Positions 38,641-48,871 are shown, counted from the first letter of the stretch. The stretch is 64,000 bases of DNA from Nitzschia sp. DOCU1 (GCA_951394045.1 OX595993.1:62001-126000), one strand, 5' to 3'. A program made the numbers and translations. Notes: generated by a model from the sequence alone, not told the origin.

Positions 38641-39426
38641 TTATTTCAACTCTACTTCAGCTTTACGTTTCCTCCCTTTACAACTACCTGTAGGAACCTT
38701 AACTAGCCGTTCCTCCACCTCCTCTTCCGTAAGCAAACTCCTTTTCCCATCCATGTATTCGATCGTAAATGTCCCGATCATTTTACCAAACTCTACTACC
38801 GTGCCCATCCTTGCTACCTCATCCAATCCACATTCCTTCTCTGGATCATACACAATGCAATCCAAGAGAGCATAATTCAACATCATGCGATTGTCTCTAT
38901 AGACACTGGATTGTTTTCTTTCCTTACTATTCCCATGCACAAGGACCACAACCTCCACATCTGGTAGTATTCGAATCATTGCCCTTATAACACCGTCTGT
39001 CATCACAGCATTAGCTGCACCTCCTGAGTCCTCTTTATCCACTCTTGTTGCCCACTCGCCTCCAATAGCAAGATTATTCTGAGTTGGAAGGATCCTGCTT
39101 AAATCAATAGCACTGGTGTTTTCTTCCTTAACCACCGCTGTTATAACCGAACCTTTTTCGAACCTAGTGCTTGCAAAGAGTCCATATCGTGCTTTCTCTT
39201 GGCACCATCTTACCCGAAAGAGTTGCTTCCACCTTGTCCCTTTCAGTACCTGAAATTCCCAATCCACCTTCTTCTCCACGATTGCATTCTCTTCCTCTCC
39301 AACATCGTGACTCACTCTCCATTTTGACAACTGGTATCCTTCATCATCATCTCTAGTCAGGAGATACTCGTTCAACCAGTCCACGCGTATGCTGCGAATG
39401 CAATCTTCCTTGCGCGACACGTCCAT
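38641..39426 (-). CDS. Possible SET-domain-like protein in the 21-kb insert
   Basis: 261 residues, intronless, ATG at 39426 (MDVSRKEDCIRSIRVDWLNEY). The middle reads ARYGLFASTRFEKGSVITAV, which resembles the opening G.GLFA...F.KGS.I strand of SET domains. About 40 residues later GGEWATRV...GGAANAVMTDGVIRAMIRILPDVEVVVLVHGN matches the order of a SET core (an N-containing turn, a basic strand, then an I.P..E....YG-like end). The C-terminus carries VVEFGKMIGTFTIEYMDGKRSLL and a basic CKGRKRK tail. SET proteins methylate lysines, often on histones. Key catalytic residues are not clearly visible, so the call is tentative. It is the outermost gene at the right end of the insert. Confidence 0.4.
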   Translation of the reverse strand: MDVSRKEDCIRSIRVDWLNEYLLTRDDDEGYQLSKWRVSHDVGEEENAIVEKKVDWEFQVLKGTRWKQLFRVRWCQEKARYGLFASTRFEKGSVITAVVKEENTSAIDLSRILPTQNNLAIGGEWATRVDKEDSGGAANAVMTDGVIRAMIRILPDVEVVVLVHGNSKERKQSSVYRDNRMMLNYALLDCIVYDPEKECGLDEVARMGTVVEFGKMIGTFTIEYMDGKRSLLTEEEVEERLVKVPTGSCKGRKRKAEVELK

Positions 39427-40095
39427 ATTTTACTCCTGCACTCCTCTGCTGCTTTCGAGTATTGCAAATTCCCACTGCATTTCTGGTGTAACCCCGCACT
39501 CATGATATGCTCTCTACGGGTCAAATCTACGCACACTTATTCCCAGGACCAACCTTCCCACCATTCTCTCCAATGAACCCAGGGCGTGCGTCCTTCAACC
39601 CACCTGTCTGGCTTCCCTTCCCCTTAATGTACAAGACATCGCTCTACCATCCATTTTCTCCCCCTCCCTCCCACCCCCTAGTCAGCCTCCCCAATTTCTC
39701 ATCCACGTACTAACTTCTCTACCTATCTTCTTTCTCATTCCCCCTTTTTTCCATGTCCACCCTCCTTATTCCATATTCTTCCTTTGATATTCCTTATTTC
39801 CCAGCCCCATCCCCCAATATACTTTTTCCAAAGTTCTTCAGCCACTCCTAAACTTCCTCCCTCTATCCTTCGCCTCCTTCACTTCCCTCTTTCAGCCTAC
39901 ATCCCGTCCTGGCACTTTACCTTTTTCTAATAATCTTATCCTTCTTCATCCAATTCAATCCTCCCCTTCTTTCTCCTCCGCATACTTCGCAGTCCCCTCT
40001 TCCGCCCCCTCCTTTTTCTCCTTAAACCCCGTTGCTCTTCCCGTCCTAATTCCCTCCCCCCTCTCCCCCCTCCCCTCCCTCGTTTATCACGCCTC
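39427..40095. other. Pyrimidine-rich right end of the 21-kb insert
   Basis: About 670 bp dominated by C and T on the plus strand (long CCCTCC, TTCTCC and CCCCTTTTTT runs), with no supported gene. It lies upstream of the minus-strand SET-like gene and ends exactly at the CTCGA boundary. Confidence 0.65.
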
Positions 40096-40393
40096 CTCGA
40101 CTAGTAAGGAAATTCATTGGCCATGTCACCTCGACCAGCATACAGACCGCGAAAACTCACCTTACGACCTGATTCTAGGACTTGACCTATTAGCCGAATT
40201 GAAGTTTGTACTCGATTTCGAGAAACGAACGATTTGATGGGGTGATAGCGAAGTCGAGATGAAGGAAAGTGGTGTTGTGACGGATCCACAGGCTCTACAG
40301 CTTCTGTACGAGATGTTTCAAGATGCCCCCGTTATCCAAGCGGCGGAAGAAGGATAAGCTAAGAGCCTCGACGCCGACTACTCCAAGGTTGAG
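40096..40393 (+). pseudogene. Ty3/gypsy protease C-terminal half and linker to RT
   Basis: Resumes the broken protease in frame after CTCGA: TSKEIHWPCHLDQ, ENSPYDLILGLDLLAEL, with the ILGLDLL flap-end motif of retroviral-type proteases. TGA at 40235-40237 and TAA at 40355-40357 interrupt the frame, which otherwise runs straight into the reverse transcriptase at 40394. Confidence 0.8.
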
Positions 40394-41981
40394 ATGGAAG
40401 AGTTTGTTGACTCACTCGACTACTTAACTAAGGAGCAACGAGACGAGCTCCGAGCTGAACTGAAGCAGCACCCTACACTATTCAGTGGCGGCTCAGGTAA
40501 ACTTAAAATAGATCCTATTCGTCTAGAGTTAAAAGAAGGAGTAAAGCCGTATCATGCTAAGCCATTCAGCATTCCTCATGCGTACGAACAAAGGACGCGA
40601 AAAGAAATCAAACGATTCGAAAAACTTGGAATCTGGAAGCGTGTCAACCAATCCCCATGGACGGCCAGCACGTTCATTCAACCGAAGAAAACGGGCGATG
40701 TGCGTGTACTTACCGATTTTCAGAAACTTAACGAATATCTTGTGCGCAAGCTGCACCCACTGCCAAAGATCACCGAGTTATTGCAAAAACTCCAGGGCTT
40801 TAAATGGGCAATGGCTATTGACCTCAGCATGGGCTATTATCACAGTCCAATGGATAAGTACAGCCAAGGCCTCCTTGGTACTGTAATGCCGTGGGGCTTA
40901 TATCAGTACCAGGTGCTGCCGATGGGTATATCCAATGCCCCTGATATTTTCCAAAGTATCATGATGCATCTCCTTGGTGACCTGGAGTATGTACAAGTAT
41001 ACATGGATGACATTTTGATAATGAGCAAAGGTACATTTAGCGACCATGTCGCAAAGCTCAAAGAGGTTCTTGCACGACTCGAACAAGCTGGGTTTCGCGC
41101 TAACGTACGCAAATGCAAATTTGCTGCCGACCGCGTTGAGTACCTAGGCTACGAGATTTCCCGTGACGGTATCCATCCCCAACCTAAGAAAGTGGAAGCG
41201 ATACTCAAGATGCAGCCGCCGCAAACGAAGCAACAACTGAGACGTTTCTTAGGCATGGTAAATTACTACCGTGATATGTGGCGGAAGCGATCACACATAC
41301 TGGCACCTCTAACGGCGTTATGTTCCAAGTCAGTCCCGTGGAAATGGACTCCCGAATGTAATAAATCATTCGAATCGATTAAGCGAGCAGTAGCGCGAGA
41401 GACGCTGTTGAACTTCCCTGACTTCAACAAAGAATTCCACATATATACGGATGCTAGCGATTATCAATTGGGCGCCGTAATTATGCAAGATGGCAAGCCA
41501 TTGGCATTCTATAGTCTGAAGTTGAACTCCGCCCAAAAGAATTATACAACAGGTGAACAGGAACTGCTAAGTATAGTGGAGACGCTTAAGGAATTTAGGA
41601 ATATTCTCCTTGGTCAACAGCTGGTTATACACGGACCACCTAAATATTCTGTACAACAAGATTCCGAGTTCCCGAGTGGTTCGCTGGCGTCTTCTGTTGG
41701 AAGAGTACAGTGCTAAGTTCGTGCATGTCAAAGGCAAAGACAATGTAGTCACGGACACGCTGTCGCGACACCCATATAGTGACCCAGATGAGGAGTCGAC
41801 AGAGGATGTTCCCATTGGGAAACAAATGTCTTATTGTATGTCGCATCACCCAATCGATGACGACAACTACAAGATCTCCTACGCCAACCTCGTGACCGCG
41901 GAATATATTGCGGCAGAAGAAGGATTCGCACTGAGTCCAAAGGTAGTAGCATACTACAAAAACAAAGACCTCGATCTTTAG
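40394..41981 (+). pseudogene. Ty3/gypsy reverse transcriptase and RNase H, frameshifted
   Basis: RT motifs are complete: KPYHAKPFSIPHAYE, FIQPKKTGDVRVLTDFQKLN, MAIDLSMGYYHSPMD, YQYQVLPMGISNAPDIFQ and the catalytic YMDD at residues 203-206, then RRFLGMVNYYRDMW. RNase H follows with IYTDASDYQLGAVIMQ and TTGEQELLSIVETLKEF. After LVIH at about 41630 the expected TDHLNILYNK lies in another frame, consistent with a two-base loss. The remainder (VRWRLLLEEYSAKFVHVKGKD, DTLSRHP) continues to 41981. No integrase follows, so the element is truncated there. Confidence 0.88.
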
Positions 41982-42793
41982 AATAGTAGCTCAGCATCCA
42001 AACAAGTACTAGACGAACTATAATAAAAGATAATGGATACTATAGTTGTACTAAGAAAATTGAATCTTTGTTGAGCAGAATATCTACCTGGATATTGCAT
42101 TCTGTACCTTCGGTTAAGCAGTTGTTGATGCAGGATGGCATCGTTCAACATCCCACCTGAATTACTGAGCCATTGAGGATGTGCCCTCTTCGATAAAGAA
42201 TTCGCTAGCACCCATAAATGAGTAGGATGAGTCATTTCATCGTTAGACCCATACAGTACAACTCCAAAACCAGTCACGAACTTGGGTCTAGTAGGAAACA
42301 ATCTTTGCAAATCTTGATTTTTATTCCTGTGTAGAAGGCAAAATCGAAGAGGATAGCGACAACAGCGACGTCTCCCAGATCGAAGTCTTCCTATCAATGA
42401 AATGTTTTGAAGATCAATTCTGAAAGTAAAGGAAAAGTGAGGTCATGTTGTCTTTCAATGAAAGAAAAGAAGCATAGTTCAGTCCTACCTTCTTCTCCAG
42501 ATCCTTTTCAAGGTATGATATTGTTCTTCTATCCTTCCCACAACAATGGTAGCTGTGATTTGACGTTGCGTTTGAATTAAAATTAGCATGTTAAGAAGGG
42601 AATCTGGTGGCTCTGGAGGCAGCGGTGGAAGAAACCACAATTGAACTGGAGGAGTTGGAGGATAAAGAAGACGAAACATTTGACGTCCTTCCCAGAACTC
42701 ATCACGTTCTATCAAATGCTCATCAGGCTGCTGAAATCCAAGCCAAATCAACGTAGTATACATAGGCGGAGCATTCGATTGTTGGGAGTCCAT
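41978..42793 (-). CDS. Two-exon gene of unknown function
   Basis: Minus strand: exon 1 42793-42489 (MDSQQSNAPPMYTTLIWLGF), intron 42488-42420 (69 bp, GTAGGAC...TTTCAG), exon 2 42419-41978. The join (KRIWRR-R-IDLQNISLIGRL) is in frame and removes a stop. About 248 residues: Trp/Pro-rich N-terminal part, basic middle (RLRSGRRRCCRY), then FVTGFGVVLYGSNDEMTHPTHL and a hydrophobic end (TTIVSIIFYYSS). I do not recognise a family. Its stop overlaps the end of the dead gypsy RNase H frame by four bases, tail to tail. Confidence 0.5.
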
Positions 42794-43814
42794 TTTAATA
42801 CACTCTTTCTTTTCTAATGAGATGGTTTCTTGATAGACACATTTTCCACAGCGTTGACTGTGCTAGAGCCCCAAATCAAAAGCGACGTCGTCTCTGTCAT
42901 TGAGACTCCCCCATAGTCGTTATCCAGAAAGGAATGAATTGACTCCCGTAGCTGTCTGCATGTATCATTGCAAAAAACACTACGGCTACCAGTGCCAGAG
43001 CTACCGGTTCCAGTGTGTGACTTGCTGCCTCCATCTCCTCCATCAATACATAATTGAAGGGGGGTCTGACGGACTTGCCTGAAGCAGTCATGTACTTTGC
43101 TACCGGTGCTATAGAGCTACCAGTGCCAGTGTGTGACTTGCCGCCTCCATCTCCTCCATCAATACATAATTGAAGGGGGTCCGACAGATTTGCCTTGACA
43201 GTCATGGTTGAGAAAGGTTGGTGGTGGGGAGGAACAGAGCAAAAGACAAAAGGATGAGCAATGGCAATGAACCCTTGCATCCTCTCACCCCCGGCAAGCA
43301 GTAATAGAACTCCAGTAGGGATTGTACCACAAAGTTGTGTAGAGAGTCAAATTGTCATCCACTTCCCCCAAGATGGACGATTTCCAGTTGTCGCCTTGTC
43401 AACATACTTGGTACTCTGTCGTGTTACAATCCTTGCAGGTATGATATGACTGACATTGACATATCCCATACCATGTGTCTGGCATTTCAAGTACTGAACC
43501 TGAACATAAACTTTTTTGCATGTGGATCATATCTATTTATATAGTTGAAGAACTTCCACAAAAAGAAGGCATATTTATTAGGTACCTTGAGGTGAGCCCA
43601 ACGTGGCTAGTTTTCTCTCATAAATGAATGAGTGTACCAAGGCATATATTTTGTATGCTGTGTAACAAACCCGGCTCGGCCCTTCTTTTCCAAACATGCA
43701 ACAGGACGCAGCCTAGATGATGACCCCAAAAAAGCATGGCAGCAGCACAGTACCATACTTTGCTGATACTTTTCAGATTTTCAGGAGAAGCATCAAAGAT
43801 CGCCTTCATGTGAG
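42794..43814. repeat. Non-coding region with a 93-bp direct repeat
   Basis: A direct repeat lies at 42999-43092 and 43115-43207 (116-bp offset; shared CAGTGTGTGACTTGC and CTCCATCTCCTCCATCAATA). A minus-strand ORF crosses it but shows nothing recognisable. From 43280 to 43814 I see no gene. Confidence 0.65.
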
Positions 43815-44215
43815 TCTCCATTTTCAGCCTGCATGGAAAGAAAAGAGATTACAGTTTGTCTGTGAACAGCAGAGCAAAAGAGGGAATCATACTACGGTGG
43901 ATTGACGTAAGACTCCTTTTCAGCCTGCCTGAACGGAGAGCATCAACAATTGCATTTACAGTTTGTCTCCCTTTTCAGCCTGCCTGGAAAGAAGAGAGGG
44001 CATAGAAAAGATTGCGTTTACAGTTTGTCTGTGAATAGCAAGTCATACTACAGCGGATTGACGTGAGTCTTCTTTTCAGCCTGCCTGGAAAGAGAGCATC
44101 GATGATTGCGTTTACAGTTTGTCTGTGAACAGCAGAGCAGAGGAGGGAATCATACTAAGGTGGATTGACGTGAGTCTCCTTTTCAGCCTGCCTGGAAAAT
44201 GAGGGACAAAACAAG
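43815..44215. repeat. Tandem array of ~100-bp diverged units
   Basis: The phrase TTTTCAGCCTGC(C/A)TG recurs at about 43820, 43918, 43972, 44074 and 44181. It is linked by TTTACAGTTTGTCTGTGAA(C/T)AGCA and GGATTGACGT(G/A)AG blocks in a constant order. Spacing is about 100 bp except one short unit. TTTTCAG followed by GTGAGT-like sequence makes some unit joints look like splice sites, possibly by chance. Confidence 0.75.
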
Positions 44216-45474
44216 GTATATGAAATTTCGAGAATCTCTAGAAGGGGAAAAACGAGAGATGAATGACAGGAGTCTGGAGAGGCTGAAGGCACAGTCCCTA
44301 GCAGAATACAATGCATCCAGGCCCATTACCATGCAATGGTTGATGATAATAATGGCATGGATGCTATGAAGTCCCTGTTCTTTGTTGTTCAACAACAGGG
44401 AGACCCTGGCTGTGGCAAGCTCTTGCATCACAGCCACAATGGACATATCAACGAAGAATTCCGAGAGCTCGGAACCACTGTTTTCATTGTGAGCCCGTAC
44501 TTGCACAAATTGAAACCAAGCAATCTCAGGGGTTACATTCTTGCCTACAAGATGGAGGAGAACTAGCATCTAGCCTATGCCGTCCAATATGAGAGCACAT
44601 CACAGGGTCTATTGATCCTGGAGTGGAACGGGGTGATTGGAAGAAATGATACTGGTTTTTGTGTCATGCCTTATGGCCTCTTTTTGAAGGTACAATTCGA
44701 GAAACAAAAGGGGACAGCTTTGAAGCATGCAGAGTCATCTGCCAGCTCATGTACCAATTTTTGATCAACCCGGCTGGGATTCTGGCTTTGTCCAAACAGC
44801 AAAACTGGAAGACTCCCCATATGGCCTCTACTTGGCTGCTGCTGTCCCATCAAGACTGGGAACCAATCAGCGCTCCTTGGACGGAAAGATCAGACAGTTA
44901 AATGCTAAGAGAGAGGGGCTGACCAGTGCTTTAAGGGTGGTCCAAGGTGGCGGTCCCTTGATCTTGATGATATTAGTGCATAGCTTGTATCAATCATTTA
45001 AGGATTTTCCACAGTGTTCAGAGGAGCCAGACAGACACTTTTGTGGTGACATCCTATCAACGCTTGAGATGCAAGATGCAAACCCTTCATTGATACTGCT
45101 TGGGACCTGACCACACGAGCAGAATGGTCTTCCTCCATATCTTAACAACTATAGCAAAGCCTATCACAAAGTTGGGTTCAAATCATACTTTGTTCTGGTC
45201 AGTCCAGAGTGGACTAAGGTGCCTAACAAAGGAACATTCATATGGCTTCTGGATCACTTTAGATGTGTAGAGGCTGGAACCACTGTTGAGTTTGCAAATA
45301 TGGAGAGACACCATCTTGCATATCTTGCCCAGTTCAGGAGGAATTGGAGGCCAAGGTCAAGGGGCCGAAAACTGATAGTGTGAAAATTTGTTTCCCTGGC
45401 CTGTAGCGGAGGGGGTTAGGATCCACTTGGTGAATATAGAGGAAATCCTCCAATCAGGGTGACACCCTCTGATT
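44216..45474 (+). pseudogene. Degenerate coding remnants, identity unclear
   Basis: Short plus-strand runs look protein-like but change frame often: GTTVFIVSPYLHKLKPSNLRG, SPYGLYLAAAVPSRLGTNQRSLDGKI by pattern, YFVLVSPEWTKVPNKGTFIWLLDHF. The density of stops and frame changes suggests a decayed transposon gene, perhaps part of the Harbinger-like remnant downstream. I cannot name it. Confidence 0.35.
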
Positions 45475-46033
45475 TTGAATGAGATTTCAAAATTCGTCAA
45501 TAGACTTCAGAAGTCCAAACTACGAGATTGGAAAGAAAAAATCAACAAGCAGATCAAGGTGTGCCTGGTAGCCAAGAAAGCCATAACGAGCAACATCATG
45601 CACAAAAAGAGCAGACGAAGTGACAATGTGGTGGTGAAGGCTGATGAAGAGTATGAACAATGGTGGTCTATCTACTGGATAGGTGACGCCAAGGGAGGAA
45701 TGCACCAAACTCTACAAAGTGGAAAACTCTACCATTCCCGATGCTGGATATGGCCTCTGGAAAATCTTCCGTCAAGATTTGGACTACAGCGTGGATAAGA
45801 ATGCGATGATATGCAGAGTTGCTGCAAAATTACACAATTATGTGATTAATTGTAATGAAGAAGAAGCAAGTCAGGGTGTGATACCATACCCTGGTGAGGC
45901 AACACCACGTAATCTTGGATACCTCCCGACGCATCACCAAGCCAAAGATGAAGAGATCCCAAACGTCGGCGATGGTGGTACATTACATGGTGTGTCAATT
46001 TTACGTGACACCATAGTCAACCACATAAGTTGA
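45475..46033 (+). pseudogene. Harbinger/PIF-like transposase C-terminal remnant
   Basis: Two overlapping frames, 45475-45798 and 45683-46033. The second contains LDYSVDKNAMICRVAAKLHNYVIN, close to the aa.kLHN.ii end motif of DDE transposases of the PIF/Harbinger type, followed by an acidic tail (EEEASQGVIPYPGE). The first frame gives a basic upstream part (LRDWKEKINKQIKVCLVAKK). At least one frameshift separates them. No terminal inverted repeats are visible. Confidence 0.45.
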
Positions 46034-46040
46034 AATGGCA

Positions 46041-47319
46041 TTACCCGCCCAGATCATAATAGAAGGCGTAATGGCTAGATCCACCGGTTAAACTAGCAAA
46101 TAGAATATCAATAGCTTTGATAATGGCTGGGCATTCCTGTCCTGCCAAATGTAAGTAAATTAGGAACCGCCAAGTTCCGACGAAATCACTAAAATCTCCA
46201 TGTTCCCCCCACACTTGATTGTTCGAATCGGCTTTGGCATACCACTGGCCTAGCTGGGCCCAGGTACGCTTTGCCTTGGACTCATTGATCGGTGTAAACT
46301 CAGATAGATCTGGCTCGTTTCCTTGCCAGTCGACAACCCACTTAAGCGTATCCAGCTCCGCGCTCAACGAATTGTACATCTCTGCCACCTCACCGTAAAA
46401 GTCTGCATTGGCACTGTCACCTCTATCGACTTGTTCCCAAGTCAATGCTGCACCCTTTGTAGCTAGTTCATTTTTTATTACCTCTGTAGAAACAGCATTG
46501 ATAAAGCAGCAATAGTTGATATTGCTGGGAGGAGCCACGGCTATACCATCATCTGGCGGAGGAGCTCCAGGAGCTTGGGCCCGCCGCTCAAGGAACACCT
46601 TGGCCTGACAAATTGCATCACAAATATCTTCTTTCCTAAAACTTTCTTGCATGAATACTTCATGGAGACAAACCAATCTCGCAACTCTTTCACATTCAAG
46701 AATGCAGTGTCGATACCACCAATGGATTTCAATCGCAGAGTTTTCTGATTTCCTCCCCAAGCAACAGGATAGATAGACTCAGTTCCCATCTCGACATCGG
46801 CCATGGTTGCATTGGCATGGATGAGACCATTTTTCCCTTTTTTGACGCACCCACACTCACAGGAGCTTCTTCGTTGACATAATCATCTTCTTCGCGTACT
46901 GGACTAGTTGGAAGATGTTCTGATGGCTGCATTGCTGCACCTGGCGTCACGGTAGGAACAGCATTGGCATTTGTATTTCTTGTATGCTCAGTAGATGACA
47001 AGGGAGCATATGTGGCGGAGGCGAGAATAGCACGGGTTCCCCGAAACACTGAAATTGGAGTGGTAAACCTGGTAGACACGCCGCTTCGTCTAGCAGCGGA
47101 TGCGGCAGATGTGGCAGCGATGGCGGTGGTGGAGGCGACTGCCTGATTGTTTTCACACAGCCGACAGAGAATAAATGCAAGGTTGCCCATCTCCTTGCTG
47201 CAAGGAACGTGGGCATGTGTGCGTGCTAGGTGCCTTGCCCCCGAAAGTGCATTGTGGATTTGCGCAAGGAGGATCATGAGCGAATGCAGGAGTTGTGAAT
47301 TGCTGGAACTCTTGATCAT
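46041..47319 (-). pseudogene. Frameshifted gene of unknown family
   Basis: Three overlapping minus-strand frames form one sequence. From 47319 it runs through an Ala/Ser/Thr-rich segment to APVSVGASKKGK. It shifts frame at a short A run near 46835 to MADVEMGTESIYPVAWGG and KELRDWFVSMKYS, then shifts again near 46650 into MQESFRKEDICDAICQAK, continuing to WAQLGQWYAKAD, FVGTWRFLIYLHLAGQ and a stop at 46041. The C-terminal 150 residues look like a conserved folded domain, but I cannot assign it. Two frameshifts suggest a pseudogene, perhaps transposon-associated. Confidence 0.45.
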
Positions 47320-48871
47320 TGCCGTCTCCGCCAGCAGTCAGAATCTTGTTGATAGCGCCGGAAGGAAGAGTGAACAAGGACATGGTTGATGATGATCATG
47401 CAATTGACAAAGTTGTTGATGATGATGATGACGCAATTGACAAAGTTGTTAATGATGAACAAACTGTCATGATGAATTTGTCCATTGCCGCCGCAACTAC
47501 ATTGCATTTTTGTGGGACTCTTTCATTATGGTGCGCCAATTTTGTTGTCATGAATGGTGTTGATCTATGATAGAGTAGGTATGAAGCTATTAGAATAGGT
47601 ACATTCAATTGCAAATCCGCCGTCAAATCTGCCGTCCGAACGAAAGGGCGGATCCGCCACAATCCGTCAGGCAAAACGTCGAAATCCGCCAGGCACCCGG
47701 ATGTATTTTCGGACTGTCCGAAATGATCCGCCGATCCACCAAAAAAATCCAGGTAAGTTCGCATCTTACACCACTCTATCCCCAGACCAAATGCATCTGT
47801 GATTTAAATGGCCATTCCGTACACGGCCATTACGTGACTGCAATCCGCCGTGCCGCTACCGAACCTTCCTTCTCTAACTATCTTGAAGCACGCCACCACT
47901 GGACAATCGCAATTCAAAAAACTGTCGATAGGACTACATTCTCCTCTGCCACACGAAATTATACCACCTCTGATGTGCACTGCCTCAAGCTGATACACGA
48001 CAAGCTACCCACCAAATCGTTTAAGGCCAAGATGGAACCAGGGACATCCCCAGATTGCCCCCACAAGCGCAAGGAGGATCATGAGCGAATGCAGGAGTTG
48101 TGAATTGCTGGAACTCTTGATCATTGCCGTCTCCGCCAGCAGTCAGAATCTTGTTGATAGCGCCGGAAGGAAGAGTGAACAAGGACATGGTTGATGATGA
48201 TCATGCAATTGACAAAGTTGTTGATGATGATGATGACGCAATTGACAAAGTTGTTAATGATGAACAAACTGTCATGATGAATTTGTCCATTGCCGCCGCA
48301 ACTACATTGCATTTTTGTGGGACTCTTTCATTATGGTGCGCCAATTTTGTTGTCATGAATGGTGTTGATCTATGATAGAGTAGGTATGAAGCTATTAGAA
48401 TAGGTACATTCAATTGCAAATCCGCCGTCAAATCTGCCGTCCGAACGAAAGGGCGGATCCGCCACAATCCGTCAGGCAAAACGTCGAAATCCGCCAGGCA
48501 CCCGGATGTATTTTCGGACTGTCCGAAATGATCCGCCGATCCACCAAAAAAATCCAGGTAAGTTCGCATCTTACACCACTCTATCCCCAGACCAAATGCA
48601 TCTGTGATTTAAATGGCCATTCCGTACACGGCCATTACGTGACTGCAATCCGCCGTGCCGCTACCGAACCTTCCTTCTCTAACTATCTTGAAGCACGCCA
48701 CCACTGGACAATCGCAATTCAAAAAACTGTCGATAGGACTACATTCTCCTCTGCCACACGAAATTATACCACCTCTGATGTGCACTGCCTCAAGCTGATA
48801 CACGACAAGCTACCCACCAAATCGTTTAAGGCCAAGATGGAACCAGGGACATCCCCAGATTGCCCCCACTG
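47262..48871. repeat. 805-bp tandem duplication
   Basis: Unit 1 is 47262-48066 and unit 2 is 48067-48871. All open frames recur at exactly +805 with identical translations, so the copies are identical or nearly so. The unit begins GCGCAAGGAGGATCATGAGC. Unit 2 continues at its right end into CCCCACTGCCCCACC, the native sequence of the retroelement fragment. A recent unequal event or an assembly duplication would both give this. Confidence 0.9.

Larger units (their letters stand above)
18999..40095 (+). mobile_element. 21.1-kb insertion: candidate giant Helitron-like element with histone, helicase-nuclease and accessory genes
   Basis: The boundaries come from the broken gypsy protease. CTCGA occurs at 18994-18998 and again at 40096-40100, and removing the insert plus one copy gives an uninterrupted PELS-TSKEIHW reading frame. 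Inside are an HUH Rep, a PIF1 helicase with GIY-YIG tail, a CENH3-like histone, an acidic protein, a 1627-aa two-exon protein, a three-exon minus-strand gene, a Cys-cluster protein and a possible SET protein. The left end has a hairpin 42 bp in and a 101-bp tandem repeat array; the right end is a 670-bp pyrimidine-rich stretch. No terminal inverted repeat is visible. Classical Helitrons leave no target duplication, so this may be a different mechanism or a composite of nested insertions. Confidence 0.65.
11039..41981 (+). mobile_element. Ty3/gypsy retroelement remnant, split by two large insertions
   Basis: The pieces in order are gag 5' half (11039-11641), gag 3' half with zinc knuckle (18291-about 18830), protease 5' half (18821-18998), protease 3' half (40096-40237) and RT-RNase H (40394-41981). 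The Copia insert separates the gag halves and the 21-kb insert separates the protease halves. At both junctions the frame closes when one short flanking repeat is removed. The element is otherwise decayed (frameshifts in late gag and RNase H, in-frame stops after protease). I see no integrase and no clear LTR. Ty3/gypsy elements move by copy-and-paste through cytoplasmic particles; this copy is dead. Confidence 0.8.

Noticed and set aside
18999..40095. A classical Helitron with TC...CTRR ends inserted between A and T
   Set aside because: The inferred ends do not have these signatures and there is a 5-bp flanking repeat. A nested Helitron ending near 35.56 kb remains possible.
42897..43280. 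Minus-strand ORF with GGDGGGKSHTGTG resembling a P-loop
   Set aside because: The motif comes from a direct repeat, occurs beside a second diverged copy, and has no surrounding NTPase features.
47319..47570. 83-aa ORF and its copy at 48124 as a small duplicated gene
   Set aside because: Both are simply parts of the 805-bp duplication; the GATGAT-rich stretch produces open frames on both strands.
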